A stretch of DNA of 64,000 bases from Alphaproteobacteria bacterium (GTDB lineage Bacteria > Pseudomonadota > Alphaproteobacteria > Micavibrionales > Micavibrionaceae), in NCBI GenBank assembly GCA_030427385.1, contig JAUHWR010000001.1:620001-684000 (forward strand). Reading direction: 5' to 3'. Position numbers and translations under genes: made by a program. Below, piece by piece: positions 46,675 through 56,247 of the stretch. Position 1 is the first letter of the stretch; every line of letters begins with the position of its first letter. The notes beneath the pieces are model-generated. The model was not told where the DNA came from, did not search any database, and saw nothing but the letters and a program-made list of their open reading frames with translations.

Positions 46675-47691
46675 TTAAAAGGGTTTTGTACTTTCTTTTT
46701 TGTAGAGAATATTGATTTTAATCAACTCGTCAAAGCTTTTCAAAAATTCATTTCTAATTGTGTCCGTCTCCATCATGATTTCATGTCCTGCATCGGGGAA
46801 ATGAACAATGTTGGCATTGGGTAGTATTTTATTTGCGTGTCGAATGGAGCTGTTGGAAACAAGTTGTTCTTTACCTGCGGTTGCAAAAAGTAATGGCGTG
46901 TGAATAGACCTTAGAAAAGAATGTTTCCTGATCCGGCTGCAGGTTCTTGCCGCATAATATAACCACTTATAGGTCACGCCGCCGCATTGAAGATTGGGAT
47001 CAAACTCCATCCACGTGTCGTGAATGTCATTACGAACGGGGTCTGTTGAATGGATTGCCTTTACTTTTCGCGCCGTTCTAGGTTCATAATTTCTGGCGCC
47101 GGGAACGTAGGAATGATCACCTATTTCGTATAATATTTTTGCGAGAGCAACTCTCATAAAGGGAGGGATTATTTTAAATGCTTTTATGCCAAACATTGGG
47201 GCCGTCATGGCGGCGCAACCAAAAGTTTTAGGATTGTCCTTCAGATAACGTAACCCGATATTACCGCCCATTGAATGAGCAAGCATCGCCAATGGGAGGC
47301 GTCCGACTTCGGGATGTACGGCAGAGGGGATTATGTAGTCACGGATAAAAATATCCAGATCCTTAACATCATTTGAAAATCCGTTTGAAATCCTTTTATG
47401 AGGATTTTTCTTGATATGGCGAAAGGATCGCCCTTGTCCTTGCCATTCCATGATATAGACGGCGTACTTTTTATTAAGAAGATCATTCGCGATCTCAAAA
47501 TACTTTTCGCAATATTCAGCAAGCCCCGGAAGTATAACCACAACTGCTTTGGGAATGGTATGTTTAGGAAAGGCAGTGCCAAAACGCAGCTTTTCGCCGT
47601 TATGTCCGGCAAACATATGCCAACGCCAACCGGGCGGTTGCAGAAAACGTTTCTCCAAATTTGGGTGCGTGGCATAGGATTCGGTACTCAT
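46675..47691 (-). CDS. Alpha/beta-hydrolase, monoacylglycerol lipase/PldB-like
   Basis: The 338-residue protein is a Hydrolase_4/PldB-type lysophospholipase: VVVILPGLAEYCEKYFEIAN with the oxyanion region, YIMEWQGQGRSFR, the nucleophile elbow AMLAHSMGGNIGLRYL with Ser in A-H-S-M-G, PLLFATAGKEQLV with the acid loop and HFPDAGHEIMMETD with the catalytic His. Cytoplasmic or membrane-associated; lipid substrate probable but unproven. It is followed by a 76-residue small gene and lies upstream of the related hydrolase at 45118. Confidence 0.85.
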   Translation of the reverse strand: MSTESYATHPNLEKRFLQPPGWRWHMFAGHNGEKLRFGTAFPKHTIPKAVVVILPGLAEYCEKYFEIANDLLNKKYAVYIMEWQGQGRSFRHIKKNPHKRISNGFSNDVKDLDIFIRDYIIPSAVHPEVGRLPLAMLAHSMGGNIGLRYLKDNPKTFGCAAMTAPMFGIKAFKIIPPFMRVALAKILYEIGDHSYVPGARNYEPRTARKVKAIHSTDPVRNDIHDTWMEFDPNLQCGGVTYKWLYYAARTCSRIRKHSFLRSIHTPLLFATAGKEQLVSNSSIRHANKILPNANIVHFPDAGHEIMMETDTIRNEFLKSFDELIKINILYKKESTKPF

Positions 47692-47742
47692 GCCCTCATC
47701 CTACTCAAACAAATCTTAAAGGCGAGTTATTTTTAAGAAAGA

Positions 47743-47922
47743 TTAAAAACTTAATTGCCAGGGGTTTGAATCTTCAATTATTCTTCGATGTGTTTGATAA
47801 ATCTGAGATAGAGATGCGCCTTTTTCAATGCGATCATTTAATTCTTCTTGCGACATTACCGAAAGCAATTCTTGTCTTTGTTGGTTAATTATATCCAGAT
47901 CTTCACGACTCAAACTGTTCAT
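47743..47922 (-). CDS. Small helical protein, 59 aa
   Basis: The product starts MNSLSREDLDIINQQRQELL and is highly charged and helical, ending in a Trp-containing tail (SNPWQLSF). GAGGGA precedes the ATG at 47922 by 5 bases, a good ribosome site; a longer frame to 47934 is not needed. It lies between pntB and the lipase genes on the same strand. No family was recognised. Confidence 0.5.
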   Translation of the reverse strand: MNSLSREDLDIINQQRQELLSVMSQEELNDRIEKGASLSQIYQTHRRIIEDSNPWQLSF

Positions 47923-48000
47923 TTTTTCCCTCATACTTAATTTATGGGAAGGTCATAACAGGTCAGCCCTAAAATGTGAAGTTTTTATACGATAAAAAGT

Positions 48001-49386
48001 TTATTCCGCAGCTTTAATGATATTTTCAGTCATTTTTTTCGCATCGCCTAATAACATCATTGTGTTTTCTGCAAAGAAGAGGGGGTTATCAACGCCGGCA
48101 TAACCGCTGCCCATGGATCTTTTAACAAACAGAACGGTTTTAGCTTTACCAACATCCAGAACGGGCATGCCGTAAATGGGTGATGAGGCATCCGTTTTTG
48201 CGGCGGGGTTTGTAATATCATTGGCACCAATGACGTATACTACATCAGTTTGAGAAAAATCGCGGTTAATATCTTCCAATTCAAAGACTTCATCATAAGG
48301 CACATTAGCTTCGGCGAGCAGAACATTCATATGCCCCGGCATACGACCGGCAACGGGATGAATAGCGTATTTTACATCAACGCCCTCATGTTTTAAAATA
48401 TCAGCCATTTCACGTACGGCGTGTTGTGCCTGTGCAACAGCCATGCCATAGCCCGGAACGATGATAACTTTTGAGGCATTTTTCAAAATATAGGCGGCAT
48501 CTTCCGCCGCCCCTATCTTTGCGGTGCGATCGCCCATATCTGCGCCTCCATCAGCGGATGCAGCCTCGCCGCCAAAACCGCCTAGCAAGACGGAGATAAA
48601 GCTGCGATTCATGCCTTTACACATAATATAAGATAAAATAGCGCCGGACGCGCCAACCAATGCGCCGGTGATAATCAATAGAGGGTTGTGAAGTGTGAAG
48701 CCAATTCCGGCAGCCGCCCACCCTGAATATGAATTCAACATAGAGACAATCACTGGCATATCCGCGCCGCCAATGGGAATAATCATGGTTACACCTAAAA
48801 CCATCGCTAAAACAATAATAGCCCAGAAAAAGAATGCTGCGTTAGTTGTACAAAGCATAAAAATCAGAAATATTAATAATCCGCCTAAAGCTGCATTAAA
48901 TGGGTGCTGCATGGGAAAAGTGATTGGTTTTCCGCTAATTTTGCCCTGTAATTTCCCCCACGCTATAATTGAGCCGGTAAATGTAATGGCCCCAATCGCC
49001 GCGCCTAACGCCATTTCAAGCAGGCTGGCAAGTTTAATATCCCCAAGCGTACCAATATTGTAAGCTGAAGGATTATAAAACGCTGCCGCCGCTACGCATA
49101 CCGCCGCCAATCCGACCAGAGAGTGAAACGCCGCAACCAATTGCGGCAGGGAGGTCATTTCGATTTTTTTAGCAATCACAGCGCCAATGCCGCCGCCGAT
49201 TGCGATGCCTGCCAAAATCCAGATCATCATAGACGCATCGGTTGAAAATAACGTGGTAACAATGGCAAGTGTCATCCCGCCAATCCCAAAGGCAAGGCCC
49301 TGGCGCGCTGTAACCGGGCTGGAAAGGCCGCGTAAAGCGAGGATAAAAAGAATGGCTGCGATGAGGTATAGGAAGGAGGAGAGCAT
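48001..49386 (-). CDS. pntB: NAD(P) transhydrogenase subunit beta
   Basis: PntB is the NADP(H)-binding and membrane subunit of proton-translocating transhydrogenase, which makes NADPH at the expense of the proton gradient. The 461-residue protein has about nine membrane helices in the first 270 residues, followed by the dIII domain with the NADP loop VIIVPGYGMAVAQAQHA, YAIHPVAGRMPGHMNVLLAEA and YVIGANDITNPAA. It is the third gene of the pntA1-pntA2-pntB operon, starting 18 bases after pntA2. Confidence 0.97.
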   Translation of the reverse strand: MLSSFLYLIAAILFILALRGLSSPVTARQGLAFGIGGMTLAIVTTLFSTDASMMIWILAGIAIGGGIGAVIAKKIEMTSLPQLVAAFHSLVGLAAVCVAAAAFYNPSAYNIGTLGDIKLASLLEMALGAAIGAITFTGSIIAWGKLQGKISGKPITFPMQHPFNAALGGLLIFLIFMLCTTNAAFFFWAIIVLAMVLGVTMIIPIGGADMPVIVSMLNSYSGWAAAGIGFTLHNPLLIITGALVGASGAILSYIMCKGMNRSFISVLLGGFGGEAASADGGADMGDRTAKIGAAEDAAYILKNASKVIIVPGYGMAVAQAQHAVREMADILKHEGVDVKYAIHPVAGRMPGHMNVLLAEANVPYDEVFELEDINRDFSQTDVVYVIGANDITNPAAKTDASSPIYGMPVLDVGKAKTVLFVKRSMGSGYAGVDNPLFFAENTMMLLGDAKKMTENIIKAAE

Positions 49387-49403
49387 ATTTTTATATTTCT
49401 AAG

Positions 49404-49811
49404 TTATTTTTTTTTGAACATACTGAGCATACGATTTGTAACTATAAAGCCGCCGAAGATATTAACGGACGCTAAAACAACAGCAAAAAACCCCATCACT
49501 TTTGAAAAGGAGGACGCATCCGCAACACCGAGTGCGATCACAGCGCCAACAATTATCACAGAAGAAATTGCGTTTGTGACCCCCATTAACGGAGAATGTA
49601 AAGCGGGCGTGACGCGCCAAACCACATAATAGCCGACAAAGCATGCAAGCGCGAAAATGGTTAGTCCCATCATTAAAAAATCATCCCCATGTGCGCTGCT
49701 TTGGGCGATGGTTGTGGCTTCCATGGAAACCTCAGCCGCTTTGTTACGGATCATTTCGCCCAATGTGGCAAGATCGGCGGCTTTTTCGGGAAGGGTTTGT
49801 TCGGCTGTCAT
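49404..49811 (-). CDS. pntA2: NAD(P) transhydrogenase subunit alpha, part 2
   Basis: This 135-residue subunit is the separate membrane portion of the alpha chain in alphaproteobacteria. It has about three membrane helices ([52 protein letters not shown]) and a cytoplasmic N-terminal leader. The ATG overlaps the pntA1 stop by four bases (ATGA). Confidence 0.95.
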   Translation of the reverse strand: MTAEQTLPEKAADLATLGEMIRNKAAEVSMEATTIAQSSAHGDDFLMMGLTIFALACFVGYYVVWRVTPALHSPLMGVTNAISSVIIVGAVIALGVADASSFSKVMGFFAVVLASVNIFGGFIVTNRMLSMFKKK

Positions 49812-51082
49812 GCTTTTTGATCCTTTTTAGCTTTTGCAGGCGCTTTTTTGGTTGCAGCAGTTTTCTTTGCCGCAGGTTTTGTTTTTGCCTTTGAAGATGT
49901 CGCTTTAGATTTGGGAGCTTCTGCTTCTGTTTTTTGTTTCTTAATAGGCGTGTTTTCTTTAAATGCGGGATGAATAATGGCGCCGTCTTTAGTTAGGGCT
50001 ATTCCCTTAACAATGTCATCATTCCAATCAATCTCAAGAGTGGCATCTTTAATGAACAGATTTAATAAATTTAAAATGTTTTTGGCATAAAGCGCAGATG
50101 CATCGGCGGCTAGGCGCGCGGGGAAGTTTTCATGACCAATAATAGTAACATCATTTTTAACCACAACTTTACCACATTCAGTGAAAGCGGTATTGCCGCC
50201 TTGAACCGCCGCAAGATCAACCACAACAGAACCCGGTTTCATAGATGTTAGGTGATCAGCAGTTAACAATTTGGGGGCGGCGCGTCCGGGAATGAGGGCC
50301 GTTGTAATAACGATATCTTGTTTTTTAATATGCTCGGTAACCAGATCGGCTTGCTTTTTTTGATAGTCTTTGGACATTTCCTTAGCGTAACCGCCAGATG
50401 TCTCTGCGGCTTTGAATTCGTCATCTTCAACGGCGATAAACGAGGCGCCAAGTGATTCAACCTGTTCTTTTGCGGCGGGACGGACATCGGTTGCGGTCAC
50501 GACGGCGCCAAGACGTCTTGCCGTTGCGATTGCCTGTAGACCCGCAACGCCGGCACCCATCACAAAGACTTTCGCGGGGGGGATGGTTCCCGCCGCTGTC
50601 ATCATCATTGGCATGGCATGGCCATAATATTCACACGCATCCAGCACAGCCTTATAGCCCGCAAGATTTGATTGGGAGGATAATACATCCATCGATTGTG
50701 CGCGCGAAATACGTGGAATCAGTTCCATGGCAAAGGCGTCAATGCCGCCCTTCGCAAAGGCATCAATAAGTGGTTGGTTTTGATAAGGATTAATTTGTGA
50801 GAGAAATAACGCCCCTTTAGGGAAAGACGAAATTTCTGACGTATTGGGCGGAGCGACCTTTAAAATAACATTTGCGGATTTTAAGGTATCACTCGCCGAT
50901 TTACAAATCGTTGCACCTGCGTCACTGTAATAGCCATCAGGAATATTGGCACCGTTTCCTGCCCCCGATTCGATTTGGATTTTTACGCCATTAGATGTGA
51001 GTTTTTTGACGGTCTCTGGCGTTGCCGCCACCCGCGCTTCATTTTTTTGCGTTTCCTTTAAAATGGCGATTACTAAAGCCAA
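49808..51082 (-). CDS. pntA1: NAD(P) transhydrogenase subunit alpha, part 1, with Lys/Ala-rich tail
   Basis: PntA1 is the soluble NAD(H)-binding dI subunit. The 424-residue protein begins with the family start ([20 protein letters not shown]) and has the Rossmann loop [21 protein letters not shown], the RVPEGK-like loop region and [11 protein letters not shown] chose the TTG at 51082 because AAGGAG lies 7 bases upstream and MxVIAILKE is the normal start; upstream in-frame ATG would add a non-conserved leader. The last 45 or so residues are Lys/Ala/Thr-rich ([20 protein letters not shown]), unlike typical PntA1 ends. Confidence 0.93.
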   Translation of the reverse strand: MALVIAILKETQKNEARVAATPETVKKLTSNGVKIQIESGAGNGANIPDGYYSDAGATICKSASDTLKSANVILKVAPPNTSEISSFPKGALFLSQINPYQNQPLIDAFAKGGIDAFAMELIPRISRAQSMDVLSSQSNLAGYKAVLDACEYYGHAMPMMMTAAGTIPPAKVFVMGAGVAGLQAIATARRLGAVVTATDVRPAAKEQVESLGASFIAVEDDEFKAAETSGGYAKEMSKDYQKKQADLVTEHIKKQDIVITTALIPGRAAPKLLTADHLTSMKPGSVVVDLAAVQGGNTAFTECGKVVVKNDVTIIGHENFPARLAADASALYAKNILNLLNLFIKDATLEIDWNDDIVKGIALTKDGAIIHPAFKENTPIKKQKTEAEAPKSKATSSKAKTKPAAKKTAATKKAPAKAKKDQKA

Positions 51083-51240
51083 AGCGCGTCTCCTTAAGAT
51101 ATTCATCAAAATTGATATTATTTGTAGAGTGCATGATTTGAAGGAAAAAGAAAAGAGCGCGCCATGTATTTTTTTAAACAGAGTTGTAAGCGGCTGTGGC
51201 TGTGATACTATATAAAATTAAGTCATTTAACGGTCGGATC

Positions 51241-52587
51241 ATGATCAATTATCAAAAATATTTATTTCATTCCTCGTTTCTTTCATTGTGCGTTGGTAGC
51301 ATATTATTGTCATCTTCGGCATCAGCGGAATCATTTCGTGATGCTTTGAGCAACGCTTTGCAATATCATCCTAGCGTAGAGGCGGCGCAATCATCACAAC
51401 AAAATATTAAAGATCAAAAGTTAGAACAATGGTCGGCTAATTTTCCGGAAGTCAATTTAAATGCAACGGCGGGGCGGGTTTACGGTGATAATGCTACTAG
51501 CCGTGGTTTAAGCGTGACGCGCGGCTCTGGCTATTCCTATCTATGGGAAGGGAGCGCGGGTATCACGCAAAAGATTTTTGACGGATTTGAAACCGGAGAG
51601 AGAATCGAGGCGGCGGAAGATCGCTATCGGTCGGCAAAATTAAGCATTATCGATGTGCGAGAAAATTTAGCATTACAAACGGCGCAAGCGTATTTTGACG
51701 TGATGCGTACCAAAGAGGTATTGGGAATCGTCAAAGATCATAATGCACAGATTGAGGATTATAAAAACCGAATTAGCCTGATGGTTAATGAAGGCGTTGC
51801 AGATCAGGGCGAGTTGGCATTAGCAGAGGATATTACCATTTTATTAGATAATATCATGGTGGATTACAACGCACAGCATTATGCAGCCGCAATTGCCTAT
51901 GAACAATTAACAGGCGCAGCCCCATCGGGGGATATGAGCATGCCAAGTTGGGATAGGACTTTATTGCCTGATGAGCAGAACATGGCGTTAGAACAATTGG
52001 CTGCGCACCCATCCATTCAAGCGGCGGATTATCTAGTGAGCGCAAGTATGCATGATGTGGATGCGGAGAAAGCGACATTTTATCCTGATGTTAATGGTGA
52101 ATTATCTTATTTCAAAAAAGAAGTGGATGACGTGATCGGCGGTGAGGTTGACGATGCGCGTGCGGTTGTAAAAATGAGTTGGAATTTTTCCACTGGTGGC
52201 GCGCAATATGCCCGTATTCGTCAAAGACAAGCGACTAAGTTCGAAACGGAAGCCGAAAAAAGACAGTTAGAACGTGAATTGACGCAATCATTAGGTCAAG
52301 CATGGGTGGAATATACTTCCGCCGCCAAAATTTTGAGTAACATGCAACGACGTCGTGAGATTAATAGTGATTTATTTAATACCAATAATGTGCAATTTGA
52401 AGGCGGACAAATTCGCTTGTTACAATTAATGCAAAGTGAAAATCAGTATTTTCAAACGCAAATCGACTACATTAATGCGATTTACAGACAGAAGTTATCG
52501 GAGCTATCTGTTTTGGCATCTCTAGGGATGTTACAGCAAGCATTCGAGATACAAGTACCTGAAAATGCGGCATTTGCAGGTGATTAG
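51241..52587 (+). CDS. TolC-family outer-membrane efflux/secretion protein
   Basis: The 448-residue protein has a signal peptide (start MINYQKYLFH, cleavage after SASA near residue 29) and the TolC pattern of two homologous repeats with long coiled helices: SFRDALSNALQYHPSVEAAQ, TQKIFDGFETGERIEAAEDR, AYFDVMRTKEVL and the second half with AEKATFYPDVNGELSYF. It forms the outer-membrane channel for type I secretion. The ABC and HlyD-type genes lie 1.6-5 kb downstream beyond one MscS gene, which makes it a probable partner. The start at 51241 was chosen for the signal peptide; ribosome site is weak. Confidence 0.88.
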   Translation: MINYQKYLFHSSFLSLCVGSILLSSSASAESFRDALSNALQYHPSVEAAQSSQQNIKDQKLEQWSANFPEVNLNATAGRVYGDNATSRGLSVTRGSGYSYLWEGSAGITQKIFDGFETGERIEAAEDRYRSAKLSIIDVRENLALQTAQAYFDVMRTKEVLGIVKDHNAQIEDYKNRISLMVNEGVADQGELALAEDITILLDNIMVDYNAQHYAAAIAYEQLTGAAPSGDMSMPSWDRTLLPDEQNMALEQLAAHPSIQAADYLVSASMHDVDAEKATFYPDVNGELSYFKKEVDDVIGGEVDDARAVVKMSWNFSTGGAQYARIRQRQATKFETEAEKRQLERELTQSLGQAWVEYTSAAKILSNMQRRREINSDLFNTNNVQFEGGQIRLLQLMQSENQYFQTQIDYINAIYRQKLSELSVLASLGMLQQAFEIQVPENAAFAGD

Positions 52588-52605
52588 ATTGTAACGCCGA
52601 GGCGT

Positions 52606-54045
52606 TTATTTCTTCGTAACCTTTTTGTTTTTCTCATTCATCATTATATGCGCAGGCGGTGATTTGCCTTCCTTATCTTCTCCAAAGTAAATGGTTTGAT
52701 GCGGGAAGGGGATTTCGATATTTTCTTGATCAAATTTATATTTCATGCGGCGATTAAATTCACGTCCGACTTCCCATTGTTTTACAGGCAATGTTTTAAT
52801 ACGCGCTTTAATGATAACAGCGCTATCGGCAAACGCATCCACGCCCAAAATCTCGATAGGTTCAAGGATAAGATTTTTAAAGTAGTCATCCTGTTGTAGC
52901 TCCTCACCTATGGCTTTCAGGTGTGTAATTACATTATCTGTATCTTCGCGGTAAGCGACGCCGATATCCATCGCATAGAAGCTGAAATCTTTAGTCCAGT
53001 TTTCAACAATGCTTATCTCACTAAAGGGGATAGTATAAACAATACCGGAAACGTCACGAAGCTGTACTTTACGAATCGTTATTTTTTCAACAAGCCCCAT
53101 ACGATCTGCCACTTTAACGACGTCACCCACCTGAATAAGGTCTTCAAGAATAACCGTAAATCCGGCAAGAAAGTCTTTCACCATTGTTTGTGCGCCAAAG
53201 CCAATGGCAATGCCAAATATGCCAGCACCCGCAAGAAGAGGCGTTATGTTCAGGCCTATTTCTGATAAGAGTACCAAAGTAAATAACGTTATAAACGTCA
53301 TAAACATAATATTACGAACAATAGGAATTAGGGTATCAATTCGCTTAGTTTGATTGTGGGTAATTTTATTTAGTCCGAATTCCATGAGAGAATTTATTAA
53401 TTCCCAGAAAATCACCGCGATGAATATGATGGTAAGTATATCGAAAGAAGATGCCGTTGCGGCGCGGATCTTTTCAAGTGAAATAAAGGAGGCACCCTTA
53501 ACTTCCCAAATCATGCTGAGGGTGAATATAAATAAGACAAAAATTAAACAATATCCGCCATATCGCAATAATCTCGCATAAATGCGAAAACGGTCGTGTG
53601 ATAAATCATATTTTACTTTTACCCTATGTAGATATTGACGAAGCGCAATGAACAGTTTTCGGTTAATAAAGCCAATTATTAGCGCCATAAATATGGCAAT
53701 GCCAGTTAATATAGACTTGCCTACTATGCCTGCATTTAAATCGTGGCGTTTGATGAAATCTTCGTAGTAATGAATAATTGTACTCGCTTTGGCATCAAGC
53801 CCCAGTTTACTTGTTAGTGTAAGATTCTGTGTATCCTTATCTTTATCAGTCGCCTCTTTTAAAGTTTTTAGGGTGTTGATAAATGCATCACGCGCCTCTT
53901 CATCCTCTAAAGTTGAGAGAAGATCCTCAATGTTTTTTTGATCTAATGTAACGTCGTTGCTCTGTTCTGTTTCTGGAAGAAGAGCCGTCGCCTCTGCAAA
54001 AGATGGCAGGCTTAAAAGTAAGATAACTAACAAGAATCGTAACAT
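52606..54045 (-). CDS. MscS-family mechanosensitive channel
   Basis: The 479-residue protein has a signal-like N-terminus (MLRFLLVILLLSLPSFAEA), a periplasmic coiled region rich in Glu/Asp/Lys, several membrane helices and the MscS pore-lining motif ITPLLAGAGIFGIAIGFGAQ. The cytoplasmic beta and alpha-beta vestibule follows (IQVGDVVKVADRMGLVEKI). A Lys-rich tail closes the protein. It probably opens on membrane tension to release solutes. I start at the ATG at 54045, where the signal begins, rather than the longer frame to 54099. It is the only minus-strand gene inside the type I secretion stretch. Confidence 0.9.
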   Translation of the reverse strand: MLRFLLVILLLSLPSFAEATALLPETEQSNDVTLDQKNIEDLLSTLEDEEARDAFINTLKTLKEATDKDKDTQNLTLTSKLGLDAKASTIIHYYEDFIKRHDLNAGIVGKSILTGIAIFMALIIGFINRKLFIALRQYLHRVKVKYDLSHDRFRIYARLLRYGGYCLIFVLFIFTLSMIWEVKGASFISLEKIRAATASSFDILTIIFIAVIFWELINSLMEFGLNKITHNQTKRIDTLIPIVRNIMFMTFITLFTLVLLSEIGLNITPLLAGAGIFGIAIGFGAQTMVKDFLAGFTVILEDLIQVGDVVKVADRMGLVEKITIRKVQLRDVSGIVYTIPFSEISIVENWTKDFSFYAMDIGVAYREDTDNVITHLKAIGEELQQDDYFKNLILEPIEILGVDAFADSAVIIKARIKTLPVKQWEVGREFNRRMKYKFDQENIEIPFPHQTIYFGEDKEGKSPPAHIMMNEKNKKVTKK

Positions 54046-54147
54046 GGGCGTATGCTTTGCTTTTAAATATTTATAAAAATTTAAGCCAAAAAAAACCATT
54101 TATTTTTAAGACATTGCCATCTGTAACAACTCACGTAAAATGAAACA

Positions 54148-56247
54148 ATGGGTTCTTCATCTTCATTCGATTATTTATTACATGCTCTGGTTTATTTATC
54201 TGCGTATTACGGGCGCGCTAAGTCCGCAGAGGCAATAAAAGCAGGCTTAGCGGTGGACGGGGAAAATATCGGCCCGCAACTATTTATCACAGCGGCTGCA
54301 CGCATTGGATTAAAAGCAAAAGCCATTTCACAAAAAATTGATCATATAGATACGGCTCATCTTCCAGTTGTTCTGATAAGGCAGGATAGATCTGCGGTGG
54401 TTTTATTAGAAAAAAGTGAGAATGGGTATCAAATTTATGATTTGCAATCTCAAAATAATAAGATGGTTACACGAGCGGAAATAGAAGAGAGCTATAGTGG
54501 GAAGCTACTTTTGATCGCAAAACAAGGTCAAGATGATGGCAAGCAAACACATTGGTTTTGGACACCGTTTTGGCAAAATATAGGGATTTATAAAAATGTT
54601 GTTTTAGCGGCGATTTTAATTAATCTGTTCGGCCTTGCCAGTCCGCTATTTATTATGAATGTTTATGACCGTGTCATTCCCAATGCGGCGATTGAAACGG
54701 GATGGGTGCTTGGCATTGCCGCATTGGTTATTTTTATATTTGATTTTGTTATACGCACATTGCGGGGGTATTTTATTGATTTTGCAGGGCGGAAAATTGA
54801 CGTGACCGCTACTAAGAAAATTTACGATCAGATTTTGGATATGAAATTATCGGAACGCCCAAAATCTAGCGGGGCAACAGCAAATATGCTGAAAGATTTT
54901 GACTCCGTACGCGACTTTATGACCTCCGCAACGATTGCCGGACTGGTTGATTTGCCGTTTACGTTATTTTTCTTATTTATTATTTATCTCATTGGCGGTC
55001 CGATAGCATTCTTCTTACTTGCTTTAATCGGGTTGGTTGCGGTGGCGGGGTTGCTTTTGCAAATACCGCTCAAACGATTTGTGAAGCAATCTATGCGTTC
55101 TGCCGAGGCCAAGCATGGTTTGCTTGTGGAAACTATTCATGGTTTGGAGACAATTAAAGCCATAGGTGCAGATGGCGGGTTTCGCGCGCGATATGGGGCA
55201 GAAGTTGGCGAAAATGCGCTTTGGGGGCAAAAATCCAGGTTTTATTCCGCCATCAGCGGTAATTTTGCAACATGGGTGCAACAATCTGCCAGCATCATAA
55301 TTGTTCTGATGGGAATGTATATGGTGCGTGATCAGGCGCTTACGATGGGCGGATTAATTGCCTGCGTTATTTTGAGCGGGCGCGCGATGGTACCTGTGGC
55401 GCAAATGGCCAATTTGATTACACGTTATCATCAGGCCAAATCATCAATGAAAACAATTGATAATTTAATGGCAAAGTCAGTTGACCGCCCCAGTGATATT
55501 AATTTTTTACATCGCCCTGATTTAAGTGGAAAAATCGCTTTTGAAAAGGTGTCTTTTGAGTATCCGAAAACGGCTCACAAAGTTCTGGACGGTGTCTCAT
55601 TTACCATTCAGGCAGGGGAAAAGGTTGGCTTAATCGGGCGGATCGGATCGGGTAAAAGTACGATTGCGCGTTTAGTTATGGATTTGTATGACCCTACTGC
55701 CGGTAAAATTTTATTCGATGACACTGATGAGCGCCAAATTGATCCCGCCGATTTGCGTAAGAACATTGGCTATATTTCTCAAGATGTCATGTTATTTAGT
55801 GGCAGTGTGCGCGATAATATAATCGCGGGAAATCCACGCGCCACCGAGAGAGAGATTTTAGACGCCGCGAAAAAAGCGGGCGTTCATGAGTTTATCTCCA
55901 AACATCCGCATGGTTATGATGCCGCAATAGGTGAGCGCGGTGAGGGATTATCAGGCGGGCAAAGGCAAGCAATCGCACTTGCGCGAGCAATGTTATTAAA
56001 GCCATCTATTTATGTGTGCGATGAGCCGACCAACGCCATGGACGTACAGGCAGAAAACGCCTTTCAACATCACATGGCCAATGAGGCCAAAGATAAAACT
56101 TTAATTCTGATCACGCACCGCCAACCGTTATTGGCTATGGTGGATCGTTTGATTATCATGGAGCAGGGGCGCGTTATTGCCGATGGAAAGCGCGATGATG
56201 TTCTTAAAGCGCTTGCAGGCGGCAATTTAGGAGTAAAGTCAGAATGA
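54148..56247 (+). CDS. Type I secretion ABC transporter (LapB/HlyB type)
   Basis: The 699-residue protein is the inner-membrane ATPase of a type I secretion system. Residues 1-130 form a C39 peptidase-like domain without the catalytic cysteine (LLHALVYLSAYYGR), a non-cleaving substrate-docking domain as in HlyB and LapB. About six membrane helices follow. The nucleotide-binding domain has Walker A GRIGSGKST, signature LSGGQRQAIA, Walker B IYVCDEPTNAMD and the H-loop THR. It overlaps the HlyD-type gene by four bases (ATGA). The substrate is probably the convergent FecR/FG-GAP protein, perhaps also the RTX/Tiki-like protein. Confidence 0.92.
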   Translation: MGSSSSFDYLLHALVYLSAYYGRAKSAEAIKAGLAVDGENIGPQLFITAAARIGLKAKAISQKIDHIDTAHLPVVLIRQDRSAVVLLEKSENGYQIYDLQSQNNKMVTRAEIEESYSGKLLLIAKQGQDDGKQTHWFWTPFWQNIGIYKNVVLAAILINLFGLASPLFIMNVYDRVIPNAAIETGWVLGIAALVIFIFDFVIRTLRGYFIDFAGRKIDVTATKKIYDQILDMKLSERPKSSGATANMLKDFDSVRDFMTSATIAGLVDLPFTLFFLFIIYLIGGPIAFFLLALIGLVAVAGLLLQIPLKRFVKQSMRSAEAKHGLLVETIHGLETIKAIGADGGFRARYGAEVGENALWGQKSRFYSAISGNFATWVQQSASIIIVLMGMYMVRDQALTMGGLIACVILSGRAMVPVAQMANLITRYHQAKSSMKTIDNLMAKSVDRPSDINFLHRPDLSGKIAFEKVSFEYPKTAHKVLDGVSFTIQAGEKVGLIGRIGSGKSTIARLVMDLYDPTAGKILFDDTDERQIDPADLRKNIGYISQDVMLFSGSVRDNIIAGNPRATEREILDAAKKAGVHEFISKHPHGYDAAIGERGEGLSGGQRQAIALARAMLLKPSIYVCDEPTNAMDVQAENAFQHHMANEAKDKTLILITHRQPLLAMVDRLIIMEQGRVIADGKRDDVLKALAGGNLGVKSE

